From assembly GCA_946414095.1 (NCBI GenBank), contig CAMKNB010000011.1, forward strand, positions 1-44,304: DNA of 44,304 bases. The letters are read 5' to 3'. This DNA is from an uncultured Mycoplasmatota bacterium. Its GTDB lineage: Bacteria; Bacillota_I; Bacilli_A; RF39; UBA660. The notes beneath the pieces were generated by a model. The model was not told the origin of the DNA. It searched no databases and saw only the letters and a list, made by a program, of their open reading frames with translations. The first letter of the stretch is position 1; each line of letters starts with the position of its first letter. Shown in pieces: positions 8,848 to 18,765 of the stretch. A program made the translations under genes and the position numbers.

Positions 8848-9834
8848 TTATTTAATAAGCCTTTCTAATATTTGAACTGCATTACTAGCAGCGCCCTTTC
8901 TTATATTATCAGCTACTACCCACATATTAATACCATTTTTAACAGTATAATCTCTTCTAATACGTCCTACATAAACATAATCGCTTCCACTTGAATTACT
9001 AGCTAGTGGATATTTATTATTTTTAATATCATCTTCTAAAATAATACCTGGACTACAAGATAATAATTTTTTAATTTCATCAATATCTATTTCATTTTTA
9101 AACTCAACATTTATTGATTCACTATGTGAATTTAATACAGGTACTCTTACAGTAGTAGCAGTAACTTTGATTCTTTTATTATGTAGTATTTTCTTAGTTT
9201 CATTAATCATTTTCATTTCTTCTTTAGTGTATCCATCATCAAGAAAATCATCTATATGTGGTATACAGTTATTATAAATTGGATAAGTAAATTTTTGATT
9301 ACTTAGTCCTTTACTTGTTCTTTCAAAATCTTCTATTCCTTTTTGACCAGCACCTGATACTGCTTGATATGTTGAATAAATTATTCTTTTAATTTTATAT
9401 TTATCATCTAGTGGTTTTAATGCAACTACAGCTTGTATAGTAGAACAATTTGGATTAGCAATTATACCTCTATTATTTAATGCATCTTCAAAATTAACTT
9501 CTGGTACAACCAATGGAACATTTTTATCCATTCTAAATATGCTACTATTATCAATTACTGTTACTCCTTTAGCTACTGCAATTTTAGCATACTTTTTAGA
9601 TACACTGCCTCCTGCACAAAATATTGCATAATCAAATCCTTCATCAAAAGAATCTTCTTTTAATTCTTTAACTATATATTCACTACCTAAAAAATTAATT
9701 TTACTTCCAGAAGATTTGTTTGATGAAAAAAAGCAATATTTTTCTATTGGAAGTTTTTTTTCTTCTAATACCTTAATAACAGTTCTTCCAACCAATCCAG
9801 TTGCTCCAACTAAGGCTAATCTATATTTTTTCAT
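8848..9834 (-). CDS. asd: Aspartate-semialdehyde dehydrogenase
   Basis: 328 residues, normal length. N-terminal NADP-binding loop GATGLVGR, the active-site cysteine in NPNCSTIQ and the acid/base histidine in NSHSESIN are present; SGAGQKGIED is also family-typical. It reduces aspartyl phosphate to aspartate semialdehyde, the second step to diaminopimelate. Its ATG overlaps the dapB stop (ATGA), and it is the last gene of the lysC-ddh-dapA-dapB-asd operon, followed by a strong terminator. Confidence 0.96.
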   Translation of the reverse strand: MKKYRLALVGATGLVGRTVIKVLEEKKLPIEKYCFFSSNKSSGSKINFLGSEYIVKELKEDSFDEGFDYAIFCAGGSVSKKYAKIAVAKGVTVIDNSSIFRMDKNVPLVVPEVNFEDALNNRGIIANPNCSTIQAVVALKPLDDKYKIKRIIYSTYQAVSGAGQKGIEDFERTSKGLSNQKFTYPIYNNCIPHIDDFLDDGYTKEEMKMINETKKILHNKRIKVTATTVRVPVLNSHSESINVEFKNEIDIDEIKKLLSCSPGIILEDDIKNNKYPLASNSSGSDYVYVGRIRRDYTVKNGINMWVVADNIRKGAASNAVQILERLIK

Positions 9835-10589
9835 GACTGCACTTCCTTAATTAAATCATTCATATTATAAAGACCATTTTTTTGTTTAAGTAAATATTTC
9901 ATTGCTTTAAGAGAACCTAAAGCAAACACTTTTCTTGAATTAACAGTATGAGTAATTTCAAGTGATTCATCATCTCCAAAAAACAATATTGAATGTTTTC
10001 CTACTTCATTTCCACCTCTAATTGAATGGATTCCTATCTCTTTATCACTTCTTTTATTTTTAATACTATGTCTGTCATAAATATAGTTCATTTCATTGTT
10101 ACGTGCATCATTTATACTATTTGCTATCATTAATGCTGTACCACTTGGACTATCTATTTTATTTCTATGATGAGTTTCTACAATTTCTATATCATTATCT
10201 TTTAATAATTTAGAAAGATTTGATACAAGATTACATATTAAATTTATTTCAAAAGACATGTTACTAGATTTAAATATTTTAATATGTTTTGAATAATCAT
10301 TTATTTTGTTTAGTTCCTCTTCACTAAACCCTGTAGTAGCAATTACTATTGGTATATTTTTATCTTTTAAATATTCTAATATTTCCATAGTTAAATCTGG
10401 TCTTGAAAAATCTATTACTACATCATACTTTTCTTTTATCTCATATATTTTTTTATATGTTGGAATGTTTAAATCTATTTTAGATCTACATATTCCACAA
10501 GCTACTTCTATATCATCGCATTCACTTATTGCACTAATTAGCTCTTTTCCCATTTTTCCACTTATACCACTTATCAAAACTTTTATCAT
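9831..10589 (-). CDS. dapB: 4-Hydroxy-tetrahydrodipicolinate reductase
   Basis: 252 residues. The NAD(P)-binding start GISGKMGKELI and the catalytic block ETHHRNKIDSPSGTA, with the paired histidines and lysine that bind the substrate, identify DapB. It reduces the DapA product to tetrahydrodipicolinate. It overlaps dapA upstream and asd downstream through ATGA junctions, so the operon is translationally coupled here. Confidence 0.95.
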   Translation of the reverse strand: MIKVLISGISGKMGKELISAISECDDIEVACGICRSKIDLNIPTYKKIYEIKEKYDVVIDFSRPDLTMEILEYLKDKNIPIVIATTGFSEEELNKINDYSKHIKIFKSSNMSFEINLICNLVSNLSKLLKDNDIEIVETHHRNKIDSPSGTALMIANSINDARNNEMNYIYDRHSIKNKRSDKEIGIHSIRGGNEVGKHSILFFGDDESLEITHTVNSRKVFALGSLKAMKYLLKQKNGLYNMNDLIKEVQS

Positions 10590-11473
10590 TTTAAAATACC
10601 TATTTCTTTCATAGATTTTTCTAATCTTATCTTACCTTCACTACTCATTTCAACCAATGGTAATCTTGGAATACCTGCATTAAATCCAATTAAATTACAT
10701 GCATATTTTACAGGTATTGGGTTCACTTCGCAAAATAGGCTCTTTGTTAAATCAAGAGTATCTAACTGAAGTTTACAAGATTTATTTACATCTCCATTTA
10801 AATAATTATAAACCATATCATGAACAGTTTTTGGCATAATATTTGAAAGAACAGAAATTACCCCAATTCCACCAAGTGATAATATTGGAACAATTTGATC
10901 ATCATTGCCAGAATAAATATATAAATTATTCTTACATAATGATGAAATTTCAGCAATTTGAGATATGTTACCACTAGCTTCTTTTATAGCAACTATATTT
11001 TTAATTTTAGATAATTCTAAACAAGTTTTAGGTGCTATATTTACTCCTGTTCTTCCTGGTACATTATATAAAATAATATTTGTTTTAACATTTTTAGCTA
11101 TTTCACTATAATGAGCTATTAAACCTTCTTGAGTCGTTTTATTATAATATGGTGTAACAATTAATAATGCATCTACACCAACACTTTCAGCATATTTAGA
11201 CATTTCAATAACACTTTTAGTATTATTACCGCCAGTACCTGCAATAACAGGTATTCTTTTATTTACAGTATCAACAGCAAACTTAATTACATCTTTTTTT
11301 TCCTGCTCACTCATGGTAGATGCTTCACCTGTTGTTCCACAAACGATAATACTGTCAGCTTTGTTTTTAATTTGAAATTCTATCATTTTTTTAAATTCTT
11401 CATAATTTACCCCATCTTCATTAAATGGTGTAATAATTGCTGTTCCACAACCTTTAAATATAATTTTTTTCAT
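10586..11473 (-). CDS. dapA: 4-Hydroxy-tetrahydrodipicolinate synthase
   Basis: 295 residues, a TIM-barrel aldolase of the DapA family. The GTTGEAST substrate loop, the tyrosine in YNVPGRTG and the Schiff-base lysine in VAIKEASGN are intact. It condenses aspartate semialdehyde with pyruvate. The start ATG overlaps the last base of the ddh stop (TAATG), preceded by GGAG, and the stop overlaps dapB. Confidence 0.96.
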   Translation of the reverse strand: MKKIIFKGCGTAIITPFNEDGVNYEEFKKMIEFQIKNKADSIIVCGTTGEASTMSEQEKKDVIKFAVDTVNKRIPVIAGTGGNNTKSVIEMSKYAESVGVDALLIVTPYYNKTTQEGLIAHYSEIAKNVKTNIILYNVPGRTGVNIAPKTCLELSKIKNIVAIKEASGNISQIAEISSLCKNNLYIYSGNDDQIVPILSLGGIGVISVLSNIMPKTVHDMVYNYLNGDVNKSCKLQLDTLDLTKSLFCEVNPIPVKYACNLIGFNAGIPRLPLVEMSSEGKIRLEKSMKEIGILK

Positions 11474-12429
11474 TATAGATACTCCTTTAATAATTTTTCT
11501 TTAGTTTTATTTGTTAAATATGAAATGGGTATATCAAATACACTTTTAGCTCCATAATTATTTTCATTAAATAATCTATATACAGCATATATGTAACTAG
11601 TTAAAATAAGTCCAGTAAAGTTAGGATTTGAATTTAGTTTTAATGAATATTCAATCACTTCATCATCAGATACTCTAATAACAAATCCGCCATGAGGCAT
11701 TTTATTATGATTCTTATCAAATTCTTCTTCTGTTATAAAATTAACTATTGTATTATACTCATCAAAATAATTTGGCATAGTTTTAATTTCATTTTCTATT
11801 CTTTCTTTTAAAGAGTCATCTTCAACCACAACATAACATTCTCTTAAATGTTTTTCTCTTGGAGTTAGTTTAATTCTTTCACCATTTCTAATTTTATTAA
11901 CATTTTCTTCAATTGGTATAGTATATTGTATTGCCTTTTTAACACCTTTTATATTTCTTAATGCATCAGAATGTCCTTGTCTAACACCAGGTCCCCAAAA
12001 AGTATATGTATCTCCATTTGGAACTATACATTCACTCATTAATCTGTTTATAGAAAATAACCCTGGATCCCAACCACAAGATATTAATGCTACTTTATTA
12101 TTACTTTTGGAACTTTCATCTACATTATTAAAATGTTCATATATTTTAGAATGTGTATCAAAACTATCTATTACATTAAAATATTTTGCATATAAAGGTG
12201 TATCATTTGGCATATCAAATGCAGATCCATGACAAATAACTAATACATCTATTTTATCTTTATAATCCAATATATTTTTAATATTTACTACTTTTGTATT
12301 GCTTTCTATTTGACTTACATCTCTTCTAGTAAAAATTGCTACTAAAGTCATATCTTTATTTTCCAAAACTGCTTTTTCTACGCCTTTACCAACATTTCCA
12401 TAACCTAATATTCCAACTCTTATATTCAT
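11473..12429 (-). CDS. ddh: meso-Diaminopimelate dehydrogenase
   Basis: 318 residues from ATG 12429, which follows GGAGG and lies two bases beyond the lysC stop; the frame is open further upstream but that part only overlaps lysC. N-terminal Rossmann fold GILGYGNVGKG, then the Ddh-specific SCGWDPGLFSI and WGPGVRQGHSDA. The enzyme turns tetrahydrodipicolinate into meso-diaminopimelate in one NADPH-dependent amination. Its presence explains the absence of dapD/dapE/dapF-type genes from the operon. Confidence 0.93.
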   Translation of the reverse strand: MNIRVGILGYGNVGKGVEKAVLENKDMTLVAIFTRRDVSQIESNTKVVNIKNILDYKDKIDVLVICHGSAFDMPNDTPLYAKYFNVIDSFDTHSKIYEHFNNVDESSKSNNKVALISCGWDPGLFSINRLMSECIVPNGDTYTFWGPGVRQGHSDALRNIKGVKKAIQYTIPIEENVNKIRNGERIKLTPREKHLRECYVVVEDDSLKERIENEIKTMPNYFDEYNTIVNFITEEEFDKNHNKMPHGGFVIRVSDDEVIEYSLKLNSNPNFTGLILTSYIYAVYRLFNENNYGAKSVFDIPISYLTNKTKEKLLKEYL

Positions 12430-12430
12430 T

Positions 12431-13162
12431 TCAACCTCCAACAATAGTTCCGATACTATTATCACTAAATGCTTTTTTAACAACTATTTTCAAAAGATTA
12501 TCTTTTGCTATTTTGATACATTTATTATGTAAAACACATGCTCCATTATTAGCTAATTCTAACATCTTGTCATAAGAAATTTTATTATATTTAATAGCAT
12601 TCTTATATTTATTTGGATCCAACGAATAAATTCCATCCACATCTTTAAAGAGAATACATTCTTTAACTTTCAATTTAGATGCTAATGCTATCGCAGTAGT
12701 ATCAGAACCTCCTCTTCCAAGAGTAGTAATATTGTTATCTTTATCTACTCCTTGAAACCCAGCTACTATTACTACATAATTATTTTCTAAATCATTTAAT
12801 ATCTTATCAATCTTTATTTCTTCAATCTTAGCATTACTATAGTCAGAATTAGTAATAATTGGTAATTGCCATCCTAAATATGATTTCGCTTTGTATCCTA
12901 ATGATTCTAAACACATTGCTAATTTAGCAATTGCAACTTGTTCACCAGTTGAAACAAGAACATCATGCTCTCTTTTATTAGCACACTCTGTAATTTCTTT
13001 TTCTTCTTTTATCAAATCATCAGTAGTATCTCCTTGAGCAGATGCTACTACTACTACTTTGTTTCCTTTTTTTATTTCACTTATTATATGCTTACACACT
13101 AGAAATAACTTGTTTGTATTTTCAAGGGAGATACCTCCAAATTTTTGTAATATGATATTCAA
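12431..13162 (-). CDS. lysC: Aspartokinase, catalytic domain only
   Basis: 243 residues from a TTG start at 13162, correctly spaced behind GAGGTG; no ATG gives a sensible start. The amino-acid kinase domain is complete: QKFGGISLENT at the N-terminus (the family has KFGGTSV), STGEQVA, and GRGGSDTTA near 175. Translation stops at FSDNSIGTIVGG, where normal aspartokinases (400-450 residues) enter two ACT domains that bind lysine or threonine. Both ACT domains are missing, so feedback inhibition of the usual kind is not expected. It phosphorylates aspartate, the first step of the pathway, and heads the operon. Confidence 0.9.
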   Translation of the reverse strand: MNIILQKFGGISLENTNKLFLVCKHIISEIKKGNKVVVVASAQGDTTDDLIKEEKEITECANKREHDVLVSTGEQVAIAKLAMCLESLGYKAKSYLGWQLPIITNSDYSNAKIEEIKIDKILNDLENNYVVIVAGFQGVDKDNNITTLGRGGSDTTAIALASKLKVKECILFKDVDGIYSLDPNKYKNAIKYNKISYDKMLELANNGACVLHNKCIKIAKDNLLKIVVKKAFSDNSIGTIVGG

Positions 13163-13183
13163 GTTAATCACCTCTACAATTAA

Positions 13184-13212
13184 ATTATATTGTTTATTAT
13201 TAAACTTGTGAA
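13184..13212 (-). promoter_or_regulatory. lysC operon promoter
   Basis: TTCACA (13207-13212), 17-bp spacer, TATAAT (13184-13189) on the minus strand. The leader would be only about 15 nt, so no lysine riboswitch precedes the operon. Confidence 0.65.
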
Positions 13213-13240
13213 TATTGTTGATTCCACACCAATTCACATA

Positions 13241-13302
13241 AAAACTCTGATTTTCTCAGAGTAATTATCAATTTGGTACATTAAAATAAATAATTTGTAA
13301 CA
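13241..13302 (-). ncRNA. Terminator element related to the small RNA at 18674
   Basis: Minus-strand ACTCTGA / TCAGAGT hairpin plus T5 (13240-13262), preceded by TTTTAATGTACCAAAT and GATAATTACTCTGA. Those 35 bases match the 3' half of the RNA at 18674-18765 at nearly all positions, while the 5' half differs. A TATAGT box (13308-13313) lies upstream, as in the relatives. It may be a third, diverged small RNA or simply the terminator of the suf operon, whose last stop is at 13370 and which has no other terminator. Confidence 0.45.
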
Positions 13303-13369
13303 ATTTAACTATACCATATTTTAAGTTTAATATAAAAATTTGATTTATCTTAACTAAATCGTCTTTCTT

Positions 13370-13801
13370 TTATTTATTTAACATATCATCAAGTGTATGC
13401 CAAGCTAATAATGCACACTTAACTCTTGCTGGCATATTAGAAATATTTTTAAAAGCAACTACATCTTTCAATAATATTTCTTCTTCTTTTGTTATTTCTT
13501 CTCTTCTAATCATTTTTAAATATACTTCTATTATTTTTTTTACTTCATCTATACTTTTTCCTTTAAGCAAATCTATCATCATAGATGTTGATGCTTGTGA
13601 TATAGCACATCCATGTCCAGTAAATGACATATCTTCTATTGTATTTTTATCTTCTGATAATTTAAGTTCTATTTTAATCTCATCGCCACAATTTGGATTA
13701 TGACCAAGACTACATGAATCGTAATGCTCAAGTTCTTTTTTATTCTTAGCACTAAAAGCATGCTCCATAATAAGTTCATTATATATATCTAATTCATTCA
13801 T
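13370..13801 (-). CDS. sufU: SufU-type sulphur-relay/scaffold protein
   Basis: 143 residues, NifU-N/IscU fold of the SufU type. The three conserved cysteines occur in NPNCGDEI, GHGCAISQAS and RVKCALLAWHTL; the insertion between the second and third is typical of SufU, which binds zinc and accepts sulphur from SufS. Last gene of the suf operon: AAGGAG precedes ATG 13801 directly after the sufS stop. It works with SufS (next upstream) to feed sulphur to the SufBCD scaffold. Confidence 0.93.
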   Translation of the reverse strand: MNELDIYNELIMEHAFSAKNKKELEHYDSCSLGHNPNCGDEIKIELKLSEDKNTIEDMSFTGHGCAISQASTSMMIDLLKGKSIDEVKKIIEVYLKMIRREEITKEEEILLKDVVAFKNISNMPARVKCALLAWHTLDDMLNK

Positions 13802-13803
13802 TA

Positions 13804-15006
<1,203 letters not shown>

Positions 15007-15015
15007 AATATCCTC

Positions 15016-16023
15016 CTATAATTTTTTATCTATTAACTCTTCAATTTCATTTCTTATATTATCATCTTTTATCATATTTAATAATTTATTAAAATTTGAT
15101 TTTACTATTAATTTTTCCGCATTCTTTTTTGATATACCACGTGACATTATATAAAATAACACTTTTTCATTTACCTTTCCACTAGCAGTAGAATGATTTC
15201 CAATAACATCATCTTCAGTACATAATAACATTGGCATACTTTTACTAATGACCTTATCACTTAATAAAACACAATATTCATTTTCTTCTCCTATTGATTT
15301 ACTTGAACCTTTATTAAAATTAATAGTTCCTTTAAAATTCTTTTTAGATTCATTATTTAAAGAACCTTGTACATCAATATTACATTTAGAATTCTTACCA
15401 AATACATCAACTAAATAATTTATATCAAATACTTGCTTTTTTTCACCAATATAAATTGAATTCAAATTATTCTTAGATGAATCTCCTATCAAAGAAGAAT
15501 AATAATTACTTATACTTGTTTTTGCTCCTATATCTATAATCAAATAATTTAATATTGAATTATTATTACAAACATTATTAAAAGACATTAGATTAATAGA
15601 ATCATTATTTAAATTATTAACAACAATTATATTTGCTTTAACATTATCTTTAACATTTACATTTATTAATCCATTATGATAATAATTATTCTTAGATTTA
15701 TAATTTATTAAATAATTAGAATCAGCATCAATGTTTATTTCTATTAAATCAACTAAATCTTTATCTAAATCAAAATTAATAATGCCATACTTACTATTAT
15801 CAATTATTTCAATATTATATTTAAAGTTACCATTATTTATTTGATTTGTTTTTTCTACTCCATATTTATTATTAATTATCTTTTTTATTTTTTTGATTTT
15901 AATATTCTCTAAAGTAAAATTATTAAATTCATTTAATTTAACATTAAATAACTTGTCATCAATTTCAAAATCATTAATTCTAAAATTATTAGAAGTTCTT
16001 TTTGGAGTACTATTAACTTTCAT
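15016..16023 (-). CDS. sufD: SufD scaffold subunit
   Basis: 335 residues. The C-terminal third matches the SufB/SufD family: GNHSTASGKVNEKVLFYIMSRG-type sequence, whose histidine corresponds to the SufD residue implicated in cluster assembly, followed by SKKNAEKLIVKSNF. The N-terminal part is asparagine/isoleucine-rich and poorly conserved, as usual for SufD. It pairs with SufB and SufC as the SufBC2D scaffold. One base separates it from sufB. Confidence 0.9.
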   Translation of the reverse strand: MKVNSTPKRTSNNFRINDFEIDDKLFNVKLNEFNNFTLENIKIKKIKKIINNKYGVEKTNQINNGNFKYNIEIIDNSKYGIINFDLDKDLVDLIEINIDADSNYLINYKSKNNYYHNGLINVNVKDNVKANIIVVNNLNNDSINLMSFNNVCNNNSILNYLIIDIGAKTSISNYYSSLIGDSSKNNLNSIYIGEKKQVFDINYLVDVFGKNSKCNIDVQGSLNNESKKNFKGTINFNKGSSKSIGEENEYCVLLSDKVISKSMPMLLCTEDDVIGNHSTASGKVNEKVLFYIMSRGISKKNAEKLIVKSNFNKLLNMIKDDNIRNEIEELIDKKL

Positions 16024-16024
16024 T

Positions 16025-17419
16025 TTACATTCCTCCTTCTAATTCTAGATTTATAAGATTATTCATCTCCACTGCGTATTCAAGTGGTAATTCTTTACTA
16101 ACAGGATAAGCAAAGCCTCTTACAATCATAGCTAAAGCTTCACTTTCACTAATACCTCTACTCATTAAATAGAATATTGTTTTATCAGATATTTTACCAA
16201 TTTTAGCTTCATGAGAAAACTCAATATCGCTGGTTTCAATATCATTTACTGGTATTGTATCAGATAGTGATTTATTATCTAACATTAATGAATCACATGA
16301 CACACTCGCTTTTGAACCTTTTGCATTTTTTGTTGCTCTTACTAAACTTCTATATGTACATTTGCCTCCATTTTTAGAAATAGATTTAGCATTAATAACA
16401 CAAGATGTATTTGGAGCATTTAATACTACTTTACAACCATTATCAATTTCTTGAGTAGCACCAGCAAAAGATATTCCAGTAAACTCTGATTTTGCACCTT
16501 CACCATTTAATATACTCATTGGATATAACATTGATATATGTGAACCAAAAGATCCACTAACCCATTCAATAGTTCCGCCCTGTTCTACTATTGCTTTCTT
16601 AGTATTTAAATTAAACATATTTTTTGACCAATTTTCTATTGTTGAATATCTTAAATAAGCATTTTTTTTAACATATAATTCAACACATCCAGCATGTAAA
16701 TTATATTTATTATATTTAGGAGCACTACAACCCTCAATAAAGTGAAGACTAGCTCCTTCATCTACAATAATTAATGTATGTTCAAATTGTCCTGATTCTG
16801 GACTATTTAATCTAAAATATGATTGAAGTGGCATCTGTACATGAACATTTTTTGGAACATAAACAAAACTACCACCAGACCAAACAGCGGCATGTAATGA
16901 AATAAATTTATGATCTGTTACAGGAACAACTTTCATAAAATATTCACGTACTAAGTCAGGATATTCTCTAACAGCACTTTCCATATCAGTATAAATTACA
17001 CCAATACTAGATAATTCTTCTTTCATACTATGGTAAACAACTTCAGAATCATATTGTGCTCCAACTCCTGCAAGAGATAATCTTTCACTTTCTGGAATAC
17101 CAAGTCGATCAAATGTATTTTTAATATCATCTGGTACATCTTCCCATTTATTTGCCATATTACCTTTGGGTCTAACATATAGTGATATATCATCCATATT
17201 AAGTTCACTCAAATCAGGTCCCCAGGTAGGCATATCAAGCTTATTATAAGCTCCTAGTCCTTCTAATCTAATTTCTCTCATCCACTGTGGATCATTTTTC
17301 CTTTTAGATATTTCTAAAACAATATCTTTAGTAAGTCCTTTTTTTATTTTATAATCATAATCATCAGTATTTTTAAAATCATAGATACTTCTGTTAATTT
17401 CTTCAATATTCTTTTTCAT
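16025..17419 (-). CDS. sufB: SufB scaffold subunit
   Basis: 464 residues, full length. Family hallmarks: WMREIRLEGLGAY near the start, VPVTDHKFISLHAAVWSGGS and SGGSFVYVPKNV in the middle, and FSHEAKIGKISDKTIFYLMS with MSRGISESEA at the C-terminus. It is the main subunit of the SufBC2D complex on which iron-sulphur clusters are built. Sits between sufC (9-base gap) and sufD (1-base gap). Confidence 0.97.
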   Translation of the reverse strand: MKKNIEEINRSIYDFKNTDDYDYKIKKGLTKDIVLEISKRKNDPQWMREIRLEGLGAYNKLDMPTWGPDLSELNMDDISLYVRPKGNMANKWEDVPDDIKNTFDRLGIPESERLSLAGVGAQYDSEVVYHSMKEELSSIGVIYTDMESAVREYPDLVREYFMKVVPVTDHKFISLHAAVWSGGSFVYVPKNVHVQMPLQSYFRLNSPESGQFEHTLIIVDEGASLHFIEGCSAPKYNKYNLHAGCVELYVKKNAYLRYSTIENWSKNMFNLNTKKAIVEQGGTIEWVSGSFGSHISMLYPMSILNGEGAKSEFTGISFAGATQEIDNGCKVVLNAPNTSCVINAKSISKNGGKCTYRSLVRATKNAKGSKASVSCDSLMLDNKSLSDTIPVNDIETSDIEFSHEAKIGKISDKTIFYLMSRGISESEALAMIVRGFAYPVSKELPLEYAVEMNNLINLELEGGM

Positions 17420-17427
17420 AAGTTCAC

Positions 17428-18162
17428 CTACTTAACAAAAGAAGAATAACCATCTTTTTCAATAGTATTTGCTAACTCTTTATTTCCAGTATAAACTATT
17501 TTACCATCAACAAGAATATGTACATAATCAACATTTAATCCTTCAATTAGTTTTGTATTATGAGTAATGATTAATACTGCATTATCTTTTCCTGAAAACA
17601 TTTTTATACCTTTACTAACTGTTTTAATCGCATCTACATCAAGACCACTATCTGTTTCATCTAAAATTGCAAGTTTAGGATTTAATACTAACATTTGTAA
17701 TATTTCATTTTTCTTTTTTTCTCCACCAGAAAAACCAACATTTAAATTTCTATTTATATATGATTCTTTAATATTTAGTTCTTTCATATATTCAGATACT
17801 TTTTGAGAAAATGAATAATAGTCAGTATATTCATCTGTCATTTTATTTTTTGCAGTTCTTAAAAAGTTTAGTACAGATATTCCAGGAATTTCTTCTGGAC
17901 TTTGAAAACTCATAAATACACCTTTTCTTGCTATTTCATCAGTTTTCATATTATTAAGTACTTCCCCATCCATTTTTATTTCACCAGAAGTTATTTTATA
18001 TTCAGGATTATTCAAAATAACATTAGCAAGAGTACTTTTTCCTGCTCCATTAGGACCCATTATTACATGAATTTCACCTTTATTAATTTTTAAGTTTAAT
18101 CCACTCAATATTTCTTTATCATTAACATTTGCATGTAAATCATTAATTTCTAACATCTTCAT
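17428..18162 (-). CDS. sufC: SufC ATPase of the Fe-S assembly scaffold
   Basis: 244 residues from ATG 18162, behind GGTGG; the frame is open further upstream but overlaps the regulator gene. Walker A GPNGAGKS, a Q-loop in FQSPEEIPG, SGGEKKKNEIL signature and Walker B LAILDETDSGLD are all of SufC type. It is a soluble ABC ATPase that drives remodelling of SufB-SufD. The 3' end of the regulator gene overlaps its first 20 bases, so both are on one transcript and probably coupled. Confidence 0.96.
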   Translation of the reverse strand: MKMLEINDLHANVNDKEILSGLNLKINKGEIHVIMGPNGAGKSTLANVILNNPEYKITSGEIKMDGEVLNNMKTDEIARKGVFMSFQSPEEIPGISVLNFLRTAKNKMTDEYTDYYSFSQKVSEYMKELNIKESYINRNLNVGFSGGEKKKNEILQMLVLNPKLAILDETDSGLDVDAIKTVSKGIKMFSGKDNAVLIITHNTKLIEGLNVDYVHILVDGKIVYTGNKELANTIEKDGYSSFVK

Positions 18163-18613
18163 TACTACCACCACTCTTTCTTTTAAAAGCACACATTCTA
18201 CAAGACTCATTTCTAATATCAAAATTACATTTTAAATTATTTAGTCCAAATTCATCTTTAATATATTTTGATATAGTTTCTAAAGCAGACTCGCTTATAA
18301 CACTCTTTATTTTAACTGCTTCTATTTCAGCTGTTTCTTCATTCATTCCAATTACATCATGAAGTAAAATATATAAAATATCATAATCAGCCAAAACACG
18401 AATTGCTACTTCTTCTCCAGCTTTAGTTAACTCTATTTCTCCATACGTTTGATACTTAATTAAGTTGTTTTCCTTTAATATATTCAACTGTTTCGTAACA
18501 CTGGGTTTACTACATTTCATCTTATTTGCTATATCAGTAACCCTAATCATACCTTTTTGTTTATTTAATATATACATTGTCTTTAAATACTCTTCTGTAG
18601 ATTTTGATATCAT
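18143..18613 (-). CDS. DtxR/MntR-fold regulator with C-terminal cysteine cluster, probable suf repressor
   Basis: 156 residues from ATG 18613, with AAAGGAG in front. N-terminal winged helix STEEYLKTMYILNKQKG followed by VTDIANKMKCSKPSVTKQL is DtxR/MntR-like. Against B. subtilis MntR, by eye, only one acidic metal ligand seems kept (E98); the histidine and the second Glu-His pair correspond to Tyr/Asp, Lys101 and Ile102. Instead the C-terminus has C129, C138 and C141 (KCN, ESCRMC), a spacing suited to a metal or Fe-S cluster. First gene of the suf operon, behind a palindrome at the promoter. I infer an autorepressor sensing Fe-S cluster status, a role filled by SufR or IscR elsewhere. Iron-dependent repressor is the conservative name. 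Confidence 0.82.
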   Translation of the reverse strand: MISKSTEEYLKTMYILNKQKGMIRVTDIANKMKCSKPSVTKQLNILKENNLIKYQTYGEIELTKAGEEVAIRVLADYDILYILLHDVIGMNEETAEIEAVKIKSVISESALETISKYIKDEFGLNNLKCNFDIRNESCRMCAFKRKSGGSNEDVRN

Positions 18614-18624
18614 AATTACTCCTT

Positions 18625-18670
18625 TGTTAGCCACAGTTAACATTTTACTTTATATATTAATTTATGTCAA
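18625..18670 (-). promoter_or_regulatory. suf operon promoter and operator
   Basis: Minus strand TTGACA (18665-18670), 17-bp spacer, TAAAAT (18642-18647). Immediately downstream, touching the -10 box, TGTTAAC-TGTG-GCTAACA (18625-18642) is an 18-bp palindrome with 6 of 7 arm positions paired. Site and size fit an operator for the DtxR-fold regulator encoded next. Confidence 0.75.
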
Positions 18671-18673
18671 TAT

Positions 18674-18765
18674 AAAAACTCTGACAAATGTCAGAGTAAT
18701 AATCTATTTGGTACTTTAAAACAAATATATTTGACTAGGTGTCACATAAAAAGAAATTCAATTCC
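18674..18765 (-). ncRNA. Small RNA gene, copy 1 (unknown family)
   Basis: About 92 nt between a promoter and a terminator on the minus strand. Promoter: TTGACT (18794-18799), 16-bp spacer, extended -10 TGA-TATAGT (18772-18780). Terminator: perfect ACTCTGAC / GTCAGAGT stem and T5 (18674-18697). Inside are a GGAA-TTTC hairpin, the small hairpin TGAC-ACCTA-GTCA and the motif AAGTACCAAAT. Copy 2 at 23377-23474 has the same promoter, the same order and a different but still fully paired terminator stem. No ORF is conserved. It is separate from the suf promoter, which starts just beyond its T tract. Confidence 0.6.

Noticed and set aside
10306..12575. Plus-strand open frames opposite dapB, dapA and lysC
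   Set aside because: Shadows of well-identified minus-strand enzymes.
13163..13237. Longer N-terminus for aspartokinase starting at the ATG 13237
   Set aside because: The extra 25 residues cross the operon promoter (13184-13212) and match nothing in the family; TTG 13162 has a proper ribosome site.
13163..13300. Lysine (L-box) riboswitch before lysC
   Set aside because: The promoter leaves a leader of about 15 nt; the sequence upstream ends in a terminator for the other operon and has no L-box core.
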